64,000 bases of DNA from JANOAR01 sp031411235 (GTDB taxonomy: Bacteria > Verrucomicrobiota > Verrucomicrobiia > Verrucomicrobiales > Verrucomicrobiaceae): contig JANOAR010000185.1 in NCBI GenBank assembly GCA_031411235.1, forward strand, positions 18,065 to 82,064. Direction: 5' to 3'. Below the pieces are notes generated by a model. The model was not told where the DNA came from and ran no database searches. It saw nothing but the letters and a program-made list of their open reading frames with translations. Made by a program: the position numbers and the translations under genes. Positions 16,929 through 26,583 of this stretch are shown piece after piece. Positions within the stretch are counted from its first letter, which is position 1; the number at the start of each line of letters is the position of its first letter.

Positions 16929-19094
16929 TTATCGAGGATCGAAAGTAACGACGGCTGCTTCGTTCTGTTTCCAATCGAAGACAAACTCGGTGCCATTGCC
17001 AAGCAAGCGCCCTGTTCTCTCGTCGCGGACGTTGCGGATTTCTTGGGTGAAACGCAGTTTGATCGGCAGTGCATCAGTCTTGAGGCCGACGGAGTTGCCG
17101 CCGCCCAATGAGGTGCCGCGAATCTCGGGATTGAGTGAGACAAAAAGCAGCGTGCGCTTATCGGGCAGTGACCAGTAAGTGATCTCGTAGCCGTGCTCGC
17201 GTTCGCCCGCATCGGCGATGCGCACCCACGGCGCAATGCCGACGTGGCGCATGAAAGCATCGCGCTTCTTTGCCGCGTCGAAGCCTGCGGTGCGATAGGC
17301 GTTATACCACTGCGGCGAGAGATTCATCAGCACGGCTTTGCCTTTGCCGACCGTTGTGACGTGGCCGACCGGCATCGCGCGCACGGCTTTGTGAAAGCCG
17401 CTCGCGTCCTTGATGCAGGTGTTCTTGTTCGTCATGAATTCGTCGTAACTCTTCCACGAATAGTTCGCGTCCTGATCCACCTCGACCCACAGCTTTTCGC
17501 CGAAAATGTCCGCCGCACGCATCGCGGAGTCGTGCTTCACGCCGAACATCGCATCGAGCGCGCCGCCACCCGCGCGGCCTTTGCCGTGCTGATCCCAGAG
17601 GCCGGGCAGGTAGTCAGCGATGACGGTGCCGCCGCGCTCACAGAACGCGCGGATCGCGCGTGCTTCGGCATCCGAAAGGCAGAGCGTCGCGGGCAGAATG
17701 AGCACGCGATATTCCTCCGGCACGCCGCGCTGGATCACGTCGATGTAGTTGATGAAGCTGTATTGCAGGCCCTCGTCACGCAGCATGTTTTCCCACGCGC
17801 GACGGACGTGCGTGGCACTGGCGAGGCGTTCATCGGCGTTGCGATTCGTCCATGTTTTCCCGTGCGCCTCGGCGTCGAGAATCCAGCCGAGTTGAATGGA
17901 TGCGTGGCTGTAATAAATGGCAATGCCGTCGTGCTGCCATTCCGCGCCGGTCATCAGCGGGCCGATCTTCTTACCAGCTTCGAGAAAAGCGGGTGCGACC
18001 GCCGCGTGCCACGGCTTCGGGGTCTTGCCGTCAAACCATTTCTCCACCCAGCCGATGAAGCCGCGATTCCCGTGCGCGAGGTAATACCAGGTCTGCCAGA
18101 TGGAATCCGCCACATCTTTGTGAAAGTGGGTTGTCACCGCAGGCAGCGCGTTGCGTGGATTGAACGAGCGGATGATGGCTTGCGACGAGCCAAGATTGTA
18201 ACTCTCGATGAACTGCACCTTGCGCACGAGCTTGGCGTAATCATAACCACCAAAGGCATTCGGTGACTGCCCGCCGACGATGCCGCACGGCGTGGCGGGA
18301 TCGAGCGTGTTGGAAAACTCGACGAGTTCGCCGAGATAGTTGGCCCAATGCGAATCATTGAAACTCCATTGATCCATGAGCGGGCTGGCATCGAACTCGG
18401 CGATGCTCCACGTCGCCAGCTTGGTGCGGATGTCGTCATAGCTCACCCACTTCTCACGCTTTGGCGCGGCGTCGGCTCCATACACCTCCGCGAGCCAGCG
18501 CGGATAGGCCGCCGCATCATCCGTGACCTGCCACATCGTCGGATGCACAAAGTGGCCCCATGAAGGCTCATCATCGAGCGCATAGGCCGCCCGCTGCGGC
18601 GACGATTTCACGGCACCGATGTTGCGCTGCATGATTTCTTCCAGCTTCGTGCGCGTGGCAGCATTGAGTGGCACCGACCTCACACCGGTGCCATGCAGCT
18701 CATCGAGATGCGGCTTCACTTTGCCGCCATCCCACAGGTGCAGCATGCCTTTGCCCGCCGCATGATCCAGATAGAAGCGAAAACCGTGCTGATTGATCCA
18801 ATCAAGTCGCCCTGTCGGCGAATCCTTCGTGCCGATGCCATCGTGATCAATAAATGCGCCATTGTAGCCGTGCTCGAGACTCCATCGCCCTGCGGCATCG
18901 TTGTAACCGATGCCCCATTGGTGTGTCCACGGCATGTAGGTCCACGAAGGCCAGGCTTTCAGCGCCCATTCGCGCTCCTGCTTCACTGGGCGGAAGTCTT
19001 GCGAGGCGCGGATGTAGGATTCATAGGCATCCTCAGCGGCGGCGATTCGAAGGAACGCACAGATGCAGGAAAATAGGACGAGGTGGCGGTTCAT
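16929..19094 (-). CDS. Secreted GH42-like (beta-galactosidase-type) protein
   Basis: A 721-aa protein with a signal peptide (LVLFSCICAFLRIAAAED). The N-terminal barrel has ALDDEPSW with Glu 176 as likely acid/base and VQFIESYN with Glu 297 as likely nucleophile, the order expected for clan-A enzymes. After about residue 430 a Rossmann-like trimerisation domain follows (EYRVLILPATLCLSDAEARA...FCERGGTVIADYLPGLWD), diagnostic for the GH42 middle domain. The C-terminal beta domain ends in a short strand set (FDWKQNEAAVVTF). Substrate unknown. The gene sits 9 bp from both neighbours, so it is in one operon with the 1276-aa and protease-like genes. Confidence 0.8.
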   Translation of the reverse strand: MNRHLVLFSCICAFLRIAAAEDAYESYIRASQDFRPVKQEREWALKAWPSWTYMPWTHQWGIGYNDAAGRWSLEHGYNGAFIDHDGIGTKDSPTGRLDWINQHGFRFYLDHAAGKGMLHLWDGGKVKPHLDELHGTGVRSVPLNAATRTKLEEIMQRNIGAVKSSPQRAAYALDDEPSWGHFVHPTMWQVTDDAAAYPRWLAEVYGADAAPKREKWVSYDDIRTKLATWSIAEFDASPLMDQWSFNDSHWANYLGELVEFSNTLDPATPCGIVGGQSPNAFGGYDYAKLVRKVQFIESYNLGSSQAIIRSFNPRNALPAVTTHFHKDVADSIWQTWYYLAHGNRGFIGWVEKWFDGKTPKPWHAAVAPAFLEAGKKIGPLMTGAEWQHDGIAIYYSHASIQLGWILDAEAHGKTWTNRNADERLASATHVRRAWENMLRDEGLQYSFINYIDVIQRGVPEEYRVLILPATLCLSDAEARAIRAFCERGGTVIADYLPGLWDQHGKGRAGGGALDAMFGVKHDSAMRAADIFGEKLWVEVDQDANYSWKSYDEFMTNKNTCIKDASGFHKAVRAMPVGHVTTVGKGKAVLMNLSPQWYNAYRTAGFDAAKKRDAFMRHVGIAPWVRIADAGEREHGYEITYWSLPDKRTLLFVSLNPEIRGTSLGGGNSVGLKTDALPIKLRFTQEIRNVRDERTGRLLGNGTEFVFDWKQNEAAVVTFDPR

Positions 19095-19103
19095 TGCGGG
19101 CGG

Positions 19104-22100
19104 CTATTTGGTTGAGGTCCGCATCGGCACCATGCGGGTGCGGGTGTTGATCCAAAAGCGGGAGTCGGTGATGAGCGACCAGGCTTTGGCGATGTTTTGC
19201 GTGGCAAGCGCGGCGTTGATTTCGGTGAGCTGTTTAGCCATGAACTCATGCTCTGCGGGCAACAGCTTGGCGGCACGGGCTTTGTTGGCGAGGATGGCTT
19301 CGGCATCCGCCACTACACCGCTGATGTGCGCGACGTCAGCTTCGGCAATGGCGGCGTTTTTCCAGCCGTGGAGTTTGGCTGCGGGCGCGTCGGCGATGAA
19401 GGCTCGAACCTCATAGGGCTTGAGCTGGAGCTTGAGGATGGTGTTGCCATTCGCGGCGCTCTCGGCTGCAATGTCACCGCTGACGGCATCGCGGATGCCT
19501 TTGGTGCCGGTGACATAGACTTCGGCGGTCAGCGGCCAGTAGCCGGGATTGGCGGCGATGAACCAGAGCTTGCCGCCATCGCGCACTTCGCGGAGGACGA
19601 GGTTGGTTTGCAGGCTGGTGTCGAGCGCGGGCAGGAGCTTGGCTTTCGGCAGGGAGCGCAGCACGCGGGCGAACTCGCGCAACTCTTGCTCGTGGCCGGT
19701 CTGGACGACGAGATCACAGAAGCCCCACATGACCATTTCGGGATCGGTGGTGAGGAGGTTTTGCGTGAAGACCTCGCGCGCGTTGTCGCCGTTGGGCAGG
19801 GCTTGATAGGTCATCTGAAAGGCACGCGGCCAGCCGTCGCGGGCTGCGAGGGTTTCGGCAAATTCCTCGTGCTCCTGCCAGTGCGTCATGATGTAGGTGG
19901 CGCGGTTGGTGGGCTGGTCAAAGGTGCGGTTGTAGTCCTCGCCCACGCTCATGTCCCACGCGGTGGGCCAGGTTTCGTTGCGGGGGATTTTCAGCATGGA
20001 GGCGTAGCGCTGCGTGGCGTGGGTCCATTTGGGAAACCACAAGCCGGGCTGGTTTTGATACACCTCGGGCGACCAGCCAAACTGGCGCAGGTAATCGCTG
20101 GGAGACATGCCGGTGGCCATGATGCCCTGTGCGTGTTGCACGTCCACATAGAGCGAGATGAAGTTCCGCTCGGACTTCAACTCACGCTGCATCTTGGTGA
20201 AGAAGTCGCGCGTCTTCTCGCAGCGCCATTGCAGCCAGCGTTCCTTCATGGCGGGCGCGAGAAGGAACTCGGCACGCTGGGCGAAGCGCTGCGGGTCTTT
20301 GGCGGCACCGGGGAGTTTCACACCGGTATCGGCGGTGAAGCGAGCGGCGGTAACGTCATCAAAGCTGCTGTCGAGGGGATTCTGCCAGCCTTGCGTGGTG
20401 AAGCTGGGCAGCCAGTCGCCGCCTGCAAAAGGCGTGTAGTTCACGCCGAGGAAGTTCGGCTGCCCGGCGAACTTGCGCTGCAAGTCGCGGGCGATTTGGA
20501 TCATGTTCGCCTCGATGCGCGGGTGCAGGAAATTCATGCCGTAGCGGCCCAACCAGTTCCACGGCTGCTTGCCGTCCTTGTTCACGAGATAGACGGTGTC
20601 GGCACCCAACGCGACCTCGCCATCGTTCACGGCGAACTCGCGGATGAAGGACTGATGGCAGACGTATTCGAGGCTGGCGATGACCTGGATGCCGTTCTCG
20701 CCAAACACGCGCATGGCGACATCATGCAAATCGGGCAGACAGCGTGAATCTTTGACGCCACCGGGTGCGGTGAAGGCGGTGTTGCTCTCGAAGTATTGCA
20801 GGCAGCCCATGACGTGGAGGTTCTGCCCAGTGAAGCGCAGCCATTGCGCATAGTGCTCGGCGGCGTCGAGATTGTAAGCCAGCTCGCGGCACATCATGAG
20901 CACTGGATCGTTGTCCCGCGTGGTCTGGCCCATCTTGGTTTCCGGCTGCGGTTCCGTGACGAAGCCGAAGGTTTTGGCAAAGCCACCGATCGGCGAGGTG
21001 CGCTCGGTGGCCTGGCCGATCATGCGTGCTCCGGTATCATTGCGCTTCAGCGCGGGCAGTCCATTCTTGATGTGCTGAATGCGCAGCCTGATCGCAGCCG
21101 CCGTAGTGCCGGGCTGAAGATTGGAGAGATTGATCGCCGTCGCGCCAGGATCAGGGCGGTGAATCCACTGCATCGTTTTCAGCTTGCCGCTCAGCGGATA
21201 CTTCTGGCCGGTCCATGTCGCGGGGCCGTCCTTGGAAGTATGCGACGCCATCGATGACGTGCAGCTCACGCCGAACCAGCGCTCGGCATCGTCCGGGAAC
21301 TCCAGCTCCATGAGATAGAATTCACCGGGATGCTTGAAGGTGTAGCGATGCGAAATCAGCGCGCCTTGCTCCGGCTCGGTCTCGCGATAGCGCAGGCCAT
21401 TGCGCTCGGTGAGGGTCGGCTTCGTGACGAGCACGTTGCTGCCACGTTTGCCGCCTACTTCCTGCGAAAGGATCGCGCCATCGAGCTGCGTGTAATCAAT
21501 CTCGGCCTCCAGCGTGAGATCGAGTCCGTCGGTAATCGTGTCGCCCGCGACCTCGCGCATCGGCACCTTGCCCGTGACGACGAATGGCTCGGGGATGCGT
21601 TGTTCAATGATCGTCTCGCCATCTTTGAGAGTTGCGTGAAGGAGATAAACGCCCCGCTCAAGTTTCCCGACAACGATGCGCCCATCGTTGTTGCCGCCTT
21701 GACTGATGTGCTTGAACTGACCAGCATTATATTTCTCGACCCGCCACCAAAGTTCTTGCTTCCCCAGTGCTGACGGCACGCGATAGCGCATCTCCACCGG
21801 CACCGTGTCGCGAAAGAACAAATAAGGCTCCGCTGCGTTCTCGATAACGATCAATCCCGCATAAGCGGGCCGTGTGGTGGGCGCCTTGTAGTTCAGCGAG
21901 GCTCCCTTGCGTGCATCCGCTGCTGTCCACGCCGCATCATCGAAGTCCGCTGTGCTGACTTTTGCCAGCGGACTCACCGGCTCCTTCGCCCCATACTTCC
22001 ACGAGCCATCACTCATCACGCGCACCACCTCGCCGGACTCCATGACGACGGTGAGCGTGCAATACACATAAGGTGCCGCCCCATTGCGTGCGACATGCAA

Positions 22101-22934
22101 GGCAATGGCATTGGTGCCAGGAGCGAGCAACGGCGCGAGGTCCAGCGCCTCGCAGTCGAACATCTCGCCATTGGCGAAGTTCAGGCTCGGGCGAATCCTC
22201 ATTCCATTCACGCTCGGCACCTCGCGGCCATTCACCGCCAGCGAGCACATCATGCCCACGTCTGCCACGGCCCGCCAAATCTTGCCCGGCGGCAGCGTGA
22301 ACTCCTTCCGCCAGCAGCCCGCGTGCATCTCACGGCTGAAGCGCACTGACTTCAGCTTCACAATCGTGCCCTCCGCACCTGCGAACTCCAGCTCGAAGCC
22401 ATCACTGTGCTTGATGCTGTCCGTCTTGAACGAAACAGTCTGCCACTCATCGCCCGGCGTGACTTGGGCGTTCACTCCCGCAGGCTTAGCCCGTTTGCGA
22501 TTCGCCGAGCGCACCGTCTTCGACTCCGGCACCTTCCCGCCCACCATGCCATCGCACCACGGCAGAAACGTTGCCGTCACTGGCGCGCTCGTCTTCATTG
22601 TAACCGCGACCGTCATTGGCCCATCCCACAGATGCACACGCTCGGCGTGCGGCTGCTTTCTTTTATAATTTCCCCAGCCAAAGATGGCTCCATCCTTCAC
22701 CAGCGTGATCTTGCTCGCAGGCTCGGTGATCAGCCACTCCTCGCTGCCTTGGGGGGTGAGAAAACTTTGCTGCTGAGGCGCAGGGATGAGCGCCTGGGCA
22801 TTGAACAACTCGGCGGTAGTGACAGCCGAAGCGATTTGCGTGAGGCATGACGGTGCAATGTAAAGGAGGCAAAGGAGGCAAAGGAGAAGTCGGATCATGG
22901 GGTTGAGTAAAGGGGTGAAATGATTCGTCATCAT
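19104..22934 (-). CDS. Very large secreted multidomain glycan-active-like protein
   Basis: A 1276-aa protein. The N-terminal hydrophobic stretch (LLLCLLCLLYIAPSC) is a signal peptide. Residues 205-325 look like the jelly-roll sugar-binding domain of GH2/GH78 enzymes (WRKEFTLPPGKIWRAVADVG, then LAPGTNAIALHVARNG). A middle part of mixed beta domains precedes a barrel-like section with strands such as IQVIASLEYVCHQ and FISLYVDVQ, and a C-terminal beta domain and helices. ATG 22934 overlaps the upstream stop by ATGA, implying translational coupling; ATG 22898 is an alternative that starts closer to the signal peptide. Catalytic residues cannot be named. It is a likely polysaccharide hydrolase or lyase. 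Confidence 0.72.
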   Translation of the reverse strand: MMTNHFTPLLNPMIRLLLCLLCLLYIAPSCLTQIASAVTTAELFNAQALIPAPQQQSFLTPQGSEEWLITEPASKITLVKDGAIFGWGNYKRKQPHAERVHLWDGPMTVAVTMKTSAPVTATFLPWCDGMVGGKVPESKTVRSANRKRAKPAGVNAQVTPGDEWQTVSFKTDSIKHSDGFELEFAGAEGTIVKLKSVRFSREMHAGCWRKEFTLPPGKIWRAVADVGMMCSLAVNGREVPSVNGMRIRPSLNFANGEMFDCEALDLAPLLAPGTNAIALHVARNGAAPYVYCTLTVVMESGEVVRVMSDGSWKYGAKEPVSPLAKVSTADFDDAAWTAADARKGASLNYKAPTTRPAYAGLIVIENAAEPYLFFRDTVPVEMRYRVPSALGKQELWWRVEKYNAGQFKHISQGGNNDGRIVVGKLERGVYLLHATLKDGETIIEQRIPEPFVVTGKVPMREVAGDTITDGLDLTLEAEIDYTQLDGAILSQEVGGKRGSNVLVTKPTLTERNGLRYRETEPEQGALISHRYTFKHPGEFYLMELEFPDDAERWFGVSCTSSMASHTSKDGPATWTGQKYPLSGKLKTMQWIHRPDPGATAINLSNLQPGTTAAAIRLRIQHIKNGLPALKRNDTGARMIGQATERTSPIGGFAKTFGFVTEPQPETKMGQTTRDNDPVLMMCRELAYNLDAAEHYAQWLRFTGQNLHVMGCLQYFESNTAFTAPGGVKDSRCLPDLHDVAMRVFGENGIQVIASLEYVCHQSFIREFAVNDGEVALGADTVYLVNKDGKQPWNWLGRYGMNFLHPRIEANMIQIARDLQRKFAGQPNFLGVNYTPFAGGDWLPSFTTQGWQNPLDSSFDDVTAARFTADTGVKLPGAAKDPQRFAQRAEFLLAPAMKERWLQWRCEKTRDFFTKMQRELKSERNFISLYVDVQHAQGIMATGMSPSDYLRQFGWSPEVYQNQPGLWFPKWTHATQRYASMLKIPRNETWPTAWDMSVGEDYNRTFDQPTNRATYIMTHWQEHEEFAETLAARDGWPRAFQMTYQALPNGDNAREVFTQNLLTTDPEMVMWGFCDLVVQTGHEQELREFARVLRSLPKAKLLPALDTSLQTNLVLREVRDGGKLWFIAANPGYWPLTAEVYVTGTKGIRDAVSGDIAAESAANGNTILKLQLKPYEVRAFIADAPAAKLHGWKNAAIAEADVAHISGVVADAEAILANKARAAKLLPAEHEFMAKQLTEINAALATQNIAKAWSLITDSRFWINTRTRMVPMRTSTK

Positions 22935-23485
22935 TTCGCAATGGTCTTCTCAAACTCTGCCGCGACGCGGTCCTCATACTTCGCGAGCGCACCGGGCTCT
23001 TGATGCTCCGCTAGAAAACGGAAGATTTGCCGCGTGCGCTCGGCGAAGGGTCGCCATTCTTCCTCGGCGGCACCGTTGGTCTTTAAAAGATAGGTCGCGT
23101 AGTAGTGCGCCTTGCCGAGCATCTCGCGCACGGCGCGGGTGATCTTCGCGTCTTCGCCATGGGTTTGCGCAGCTTCGCGCAACAGGCCAGTCAGTTCTTC
23201 GATGGAGCCCGCGACATCGAGCAGTTCCAACTGCGCCTTCGATTTCGCCAGACGAATCTGATGATGCACGAGCGGCGCTTCGGTCTTCGGCAGCTCAGCG
23301 CTGAGCTTGTCATACTCCTCGATGATGACCGCCCAGTCCGGCTCCTTCATGCGCTCCAACTCGCGGATTTGCTCGACGTGTTTACGCGCCGTGATGCGAG
23401 CCAGCTCGTTTTGACCTTCATTAAAGTGGTAATACAACGCCGCCACCGGACACAGCAGCCAGAGCAGCGTGAAAAACTTCCTCAT
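22931..23485 (-). CDS. Small membrane-anchored helical protein
   Basis: A 184-aa protein starting MRKFFTLLWLLCPVAALYYHF, one N-terminal membrane or signal segment. A helical, charge-rich remainder follows (ARKHVEQIRELERMKEPDW, then EIRQLAKSK-type helices) and probably faces the periplasm. It overlaps its neighbours on both sides by 4 bp (ATGA), upstream with the VWA gene and downstream with the 1276-aa gene, so translation of the three is coupled. Small membrane proteins often accompany BatA/BatB-type VWA proteins, but I recognise no family. Confidence 0.7.
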   Translation of the reverse strand: MRKFFTLLWLLCPVAALYYHFNEGQNELARITARKHVEQIRELERMKEPDWAVIIEEYDKLSAELPKTEAPLVHHQIRLAKSKAQLELLDVAGSIEELTGLLREAAQTHGEDAKITRAVREMLGKAHYYATYLLKTNGAAEEEWRPFAERTRQIFRFLAEHQEPGALAKYEDRVAAEFEKTIAK

Positions 23486-24465
23486 CGTGCCAATGCCGCC
23501 TCCTTCATGACGCTGCGCACCTTCCAGTCCGAGCCAAAGAACTCCAGCGCGACGGGAATAAACGCATGAATGAACGCGCCGAGCACCATCGCCAGCACCG
23601 CCCACTGCGCGAGCGTGAGTCCCTGATGCGGCAGGGCCAGCGGCACGACGAGATCGCCCAGCGCCTCGGTCGCGAGATGCTTGTCATTCACATCATGATA
23701 AACACCGAGCACCGAGGTCGCGACCCGCTGCAAAGTATCGGCCTCCTGACGCGATTGATGGCCGTCGATGAAGCTGCCTTTGTGCGGATTGCCGACGCCG
23801 AGCACCAGCAACTCCCGCACCGACACTGGCCGCGGATTGATCGGCGCGAGCGGCACCGAGTCGCCGTCCGTGAGGATGATCATGCGCGTGCTGCCCTTGG
23901 GGAAGTCCGCCACGATTTCCAGAGTCCGATTGACCGCCGTGCCGAGATCGGTGTGGCCGACAGGCATCGCATAGGTGAGCGGCAAGCCATTGAACACATT
24001 GCGCACAAGTTCAGGATCACGCGCCTCCATCACCACCGGCAGTGAATCGGTGTAGAACCCGATCACGCCGAAGCGCAGATTACCACTCACACGCTGAAGG
24101 ATGCCCTCCACGACCTCACGCATCCGCGCATGACGCGTCAGCGTGCCATCCGGCCCCGAGTCCTGCAAAAACATGCTCGGCGACAAATCCGCGACAAACA
24201 CCAACCGCGTCGCCTCCGCATCGTGCCGCTCTTTGGCCGTCGCATCATCAGGCGCTTCGAGTTTAAGCATCAGCAATGTCGTCACCCCCCACGCAAACGC
24301 CGTCAGACTCGCCACGCGCAGCCACGGCACCGCGCGCGTCCATGGCTGCCCGCTCCCCCTCGGCCCAAACGCCAGCCGCGCCGCCACCCGAATGCGCCGC
24401 GCATGTAGCCACTCGGCAAGCGAAACTAGTAGCAGGACAGTGGTAGCGGAAGTCAGCGGAATCAT
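23482..24465 (-). CDS. BatA/BatB-like VWA-domain membrane protein
   Basis: A 327-aa protein with membrane segments near residues 5-20 and 50-68 and a C-terminal one at about 285-310 (QWAVLAMVLGAFIHAFIPV). In between lies a von Willebrand A domain with a full MIDAS motif, DLSPSM (Asp 93, Ser 95, Ser 97), plus TDLGTAV (Thr) and TDGDS (Asp). This is the Bat layout: membrane-tethered VWA, metal-dependent adhesion, often linked to stress tolerance or secreted-protein assembly in Bacteroidetes-like bacteria. It overlaps the next gene by 4 bp and is the first gene of the coupled set. Confidence 0.8.
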   Translation of the reverse strand: MIPLTSATTVLLLVSLAEWLHARRIRVAARLAFGPRGSGQPWTRAVPWLRVASLTAFAWGVTTLLMLKLEAPDDATAKERHDAEATRLVFVADLSPSMFLQDSGPDGTLTRHARMREVVEGILQRVSGNLRFGVIGFYTDSLPVVMEARDPELVRNVFNGLPLTYAMPVGHTDLGTAVNRTLEIVADFPKGSTRMIILTDGDSVPLAPINPRPVSVRELLVLGVGNPHKGSFIDGHQSRQEADTLQRVATSVLGVYHDVNDKHLATEALGDLVVPLALPHQGLTLAQWAVLAMVLGAFIHAFIPVALEFFGSDWKVRSVMKEAALAR

Positions 24466-24546
24466 GCGGGAGCGGGGCGATGCAAACGGCTGTGGCGCAG
24501 GCTTTCTAGCCTGGGATGAGCGGGTATGATTTGATTGGCAATGAAT

Positions 24547-26568
24547 CTACGGCAGCGCTTTCAGCCATGCGAGATTGAAGACGTAGTGGTTCTTGCTAGA
24601 GATGAGCTGGATGCGGCCATCGCGGGTCTGGGTGGCGGCGAGGTAGCCCTGGGGCTCGGCTCGCGTGTCGCTGAGTTTGAACTGGCCGCGGTCAATGCCG
24701 CTCACGGTGCGTTCTTGGCCGCCGGGGGTGATGAGGCGCTTGTGTGGCCACGTTTTACCTTCGTCGAAAGAGATGGCGGCAAAGAGGCCCGCGCCATTGA
24801 ATTCTCCAGCACTGCTTTTGAAGGTCATTCCTTTCGGGTTCTTCGCGTTCGCGGAGAGATCGGTGAAGGAGCAAAAGAGCAGCGGGCCTTCCTGCAAACG
24901 CATGAGCACCTGGCGCTGTACGCTGCTGATGGCGGGGAACTCGGTTGGTTCATGTGTCCAGGTGATGCCACCATCGCTGGAGAAGCTGGCGGGGGTTTTG
25001 AAGTTGAACGGCTTCTGTTCGGACTCGCTGTTGAGCCTGCCAAAGGTCATGAGGCGGCCATCTTTGAGTTCGACGATGGGGGCGTGGATGCCCGCATGGC
25101 GCGAGGGGCTGCCGCCGCGATGGGCGAGCTTCTTGTCGGTGATGGCTGGATACGTCCAGGTCTTGCCGCCATCGCTGCTCTTGGAGAGGCTGGTGATGGT
25201 GGTGTCCTGCGTCATAAGCAGCGTGCCGTCGCGGGTGCGGATGATGCCGTTGCCGATCTCGCTCACGGGCTGGCTGGGCTGGGCTTTAGTCCAAGTCACG
25301 CCGTTGTCCGTGCTGGAGCGCACGATGTTTTCGAACTGGCCGCGGGCGAAGTGCCACAGCGTCTGGTCGTCATCCCACCAGAGCTTCGGCGCGTGGTCGT
25401 TGATGTCTGCACCGTCCCAGAACGAGGACGCAGGCTCCCATTCTTTCGCACCGAGGCGCAGGCGGCTGGCGAGGTTATTCAACTCCGTGCCTGCCTCATC
25501 GATGCAGGAATACCATACGGCGAGCAGATCGCCGTTCGGGCATTCGGTGATGGCGGGGCTGTGATTGTGCCAGGAATACAGCGGGCCTGAGGAGTTCGGC
25601 GGGATGATAACGAAGGGCTTCGGGCCATCGAAGAAAGGTATGTCTGCTGGAGCTTTCTCGATCTTTGCGGGAGTTTGGGAAACATTCTGCGCGTGAAGTT
25701 GCGGAGCAGGCAGCGGGAGCTTCGTGCCTTTGGGCCATTCGCCCAGCACGACGCGGAAGCCCGTCTTCTCGCTGTTCGTCTCCGGCAGCCATGCGCTGCG
25801 ATTTGCCGAGCGCAGCAAGCGTGTTTGCATCGAATGACTCCCACCGCGAATGACGCGGAAGTCGCCATCGCTACGACCAAGCGGATCGCTTTGCTCGCCT
25901 GCTTCATACGGCCCATACCAGTCGGCGCACCATTCGGAAACATTGCCGTGCATATCGTAGAGTCCCCAGGCATTCGCAGGCAATTGTGCGACACGTAGCG
26001 TGAGCTTCTCGCTCGTGGCGCGGTAATCGGGCGGCAGACCCGTGGGGAAGAATCGCTCGCGCAAACCTATGTCCTCAGGCCATTGATGAAAGCCCACAGG
26101 CAGCGCATCGCCCGTGTGAAACAACGTCGTGGTGCCAGCGCGGCAGGCATATTCCCACTCGGCCTCCGTGGGTAGGCGATAGGTTTTGCTTTCCTTCTCC
26201 GAAAGCCATTCGCAGAATTTCACGGCCTCATTCCAGGTCATGCCCATCGCTGCATCATCATCCGCGCCACGACCCGCTGCATGATTGGGTTGGAACTTGC
26301 GATACTGCTCTTGTGTGACCTCTGTGGCACTGATCGCAAACGAAGCGCTGATCGCCACGCGATGCGCGGGCTTCTCATCCCAGTCCGCATCGTCAAATTT
26401 CGCCGCATGTTTCTTCACGTTGTAATCAGCGGCTGGGCCGTCCTGGCCCATGGTGAATCTGCCCGGTGCAATCGGCACGAGCTTCATGCCAATGCTATTG
26501 GTGAGGGGCTCTGCTAGGAGTGACGATGCGAAAAGAGCTGTGGCGAAAAGGAATGGAGTTCGAATCAT
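24547..26568 (-). CDS. FGE-like domain fused to sialidase-type propeller
   Basis: A 673-aa protein with a signal peptide (LFATALFASSLLAEP). Residues 22-280 form a formylglycine-generating-enzyme/SUMF1 domain (NSIGMKLVPIAPGRFTMGQ, LPTEAEWEYACRAGTT, GNVSEWCADWYG, FRVIRGGSH). The catalytic CxxxxC region of true FGE reads GGSHSMQTRLLRSANR here, with no cysteine, so it should not make formylglycine. Residues 310-670 form a sialidase-like domain with four Asp-box motifs (STDNGVTW, SSDGGKTW, SSDGGITW, SFDEGKTW). It is possibly a glycan-recognising sialidase or esterase. It is 15 bp downstream of the ricin/esterase gene, suggesting an operon. Confidence 0.85.
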   Translation of the reverse strand: MIRTPFLFATALFASSLLAEPLTNSIGMKLVPIAPGRFTMGQDGPAADYNVKKHAAKFDDADWDEKPAHRVAISASFAISATEVTQEQYRKFQPNHAAGRGADDDAAMGMTWNEAVKFCEWLSEKESKTYRLPTEAEWEYACRAGTTTLFHTGDALPVGFHQWPEDIGLRERFFPTGLPPDYRATSEKLTLRVAQLPANAWGLYDMHGNVSEWCADWYGPYEAGEQSDPLGRSDGDFRVIRGGSHSMQTRLLRSANRSAWLPETNSEKTGFRVVLGEWPKGTKLPLPAPQLHAQNVSQTPAKIEKAPADIPFFDGPKPFVIIPPNSSGPLYSWHNHSPAITECPNGDLLAVWYSCIDEAGTELNNLASRLRLGAKEWEPASSFWDGADINDHAPKLWWDDDQTLWHFARGQFENIVRSSTDNGVTWTKAQPSQPVSEIGNGIIRTRDGTLLMTQDTTITSLSKSSDGGKTWTYPAITDKKLAHRGGSPSRHAGIHAPIVELKDGRLMTFGRLNSESEQKPFNFKTPASFSSDGGITWTHEPTEFPAISSVQRQVLMRLQEGPLLFCSFTDLSANAKNPKGMTFKSSAGEFNGAGLFAAISFDEGKTWPHKRLITPGGQERTVSGIDRGQFKLSDTRAEPQGYLAATQTRDGRIQLISSKNHYVFNLAWLKALP

Positions 26569-26583
26569 GGGGCGTTGATGCGG

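Noticed and set aside
15729..17111. Long plus-strand frame opposite the protease-like and GH42-like genes
   Set aside because: Antisense composition; genes on the minus strand have signal peptides and motifs.
19197..20747. 516-codon plus-strand frame opposite the 1276-aa gene
   Set aside because: Antisense shadow with Gly/Val/His-rich composition and no motif.
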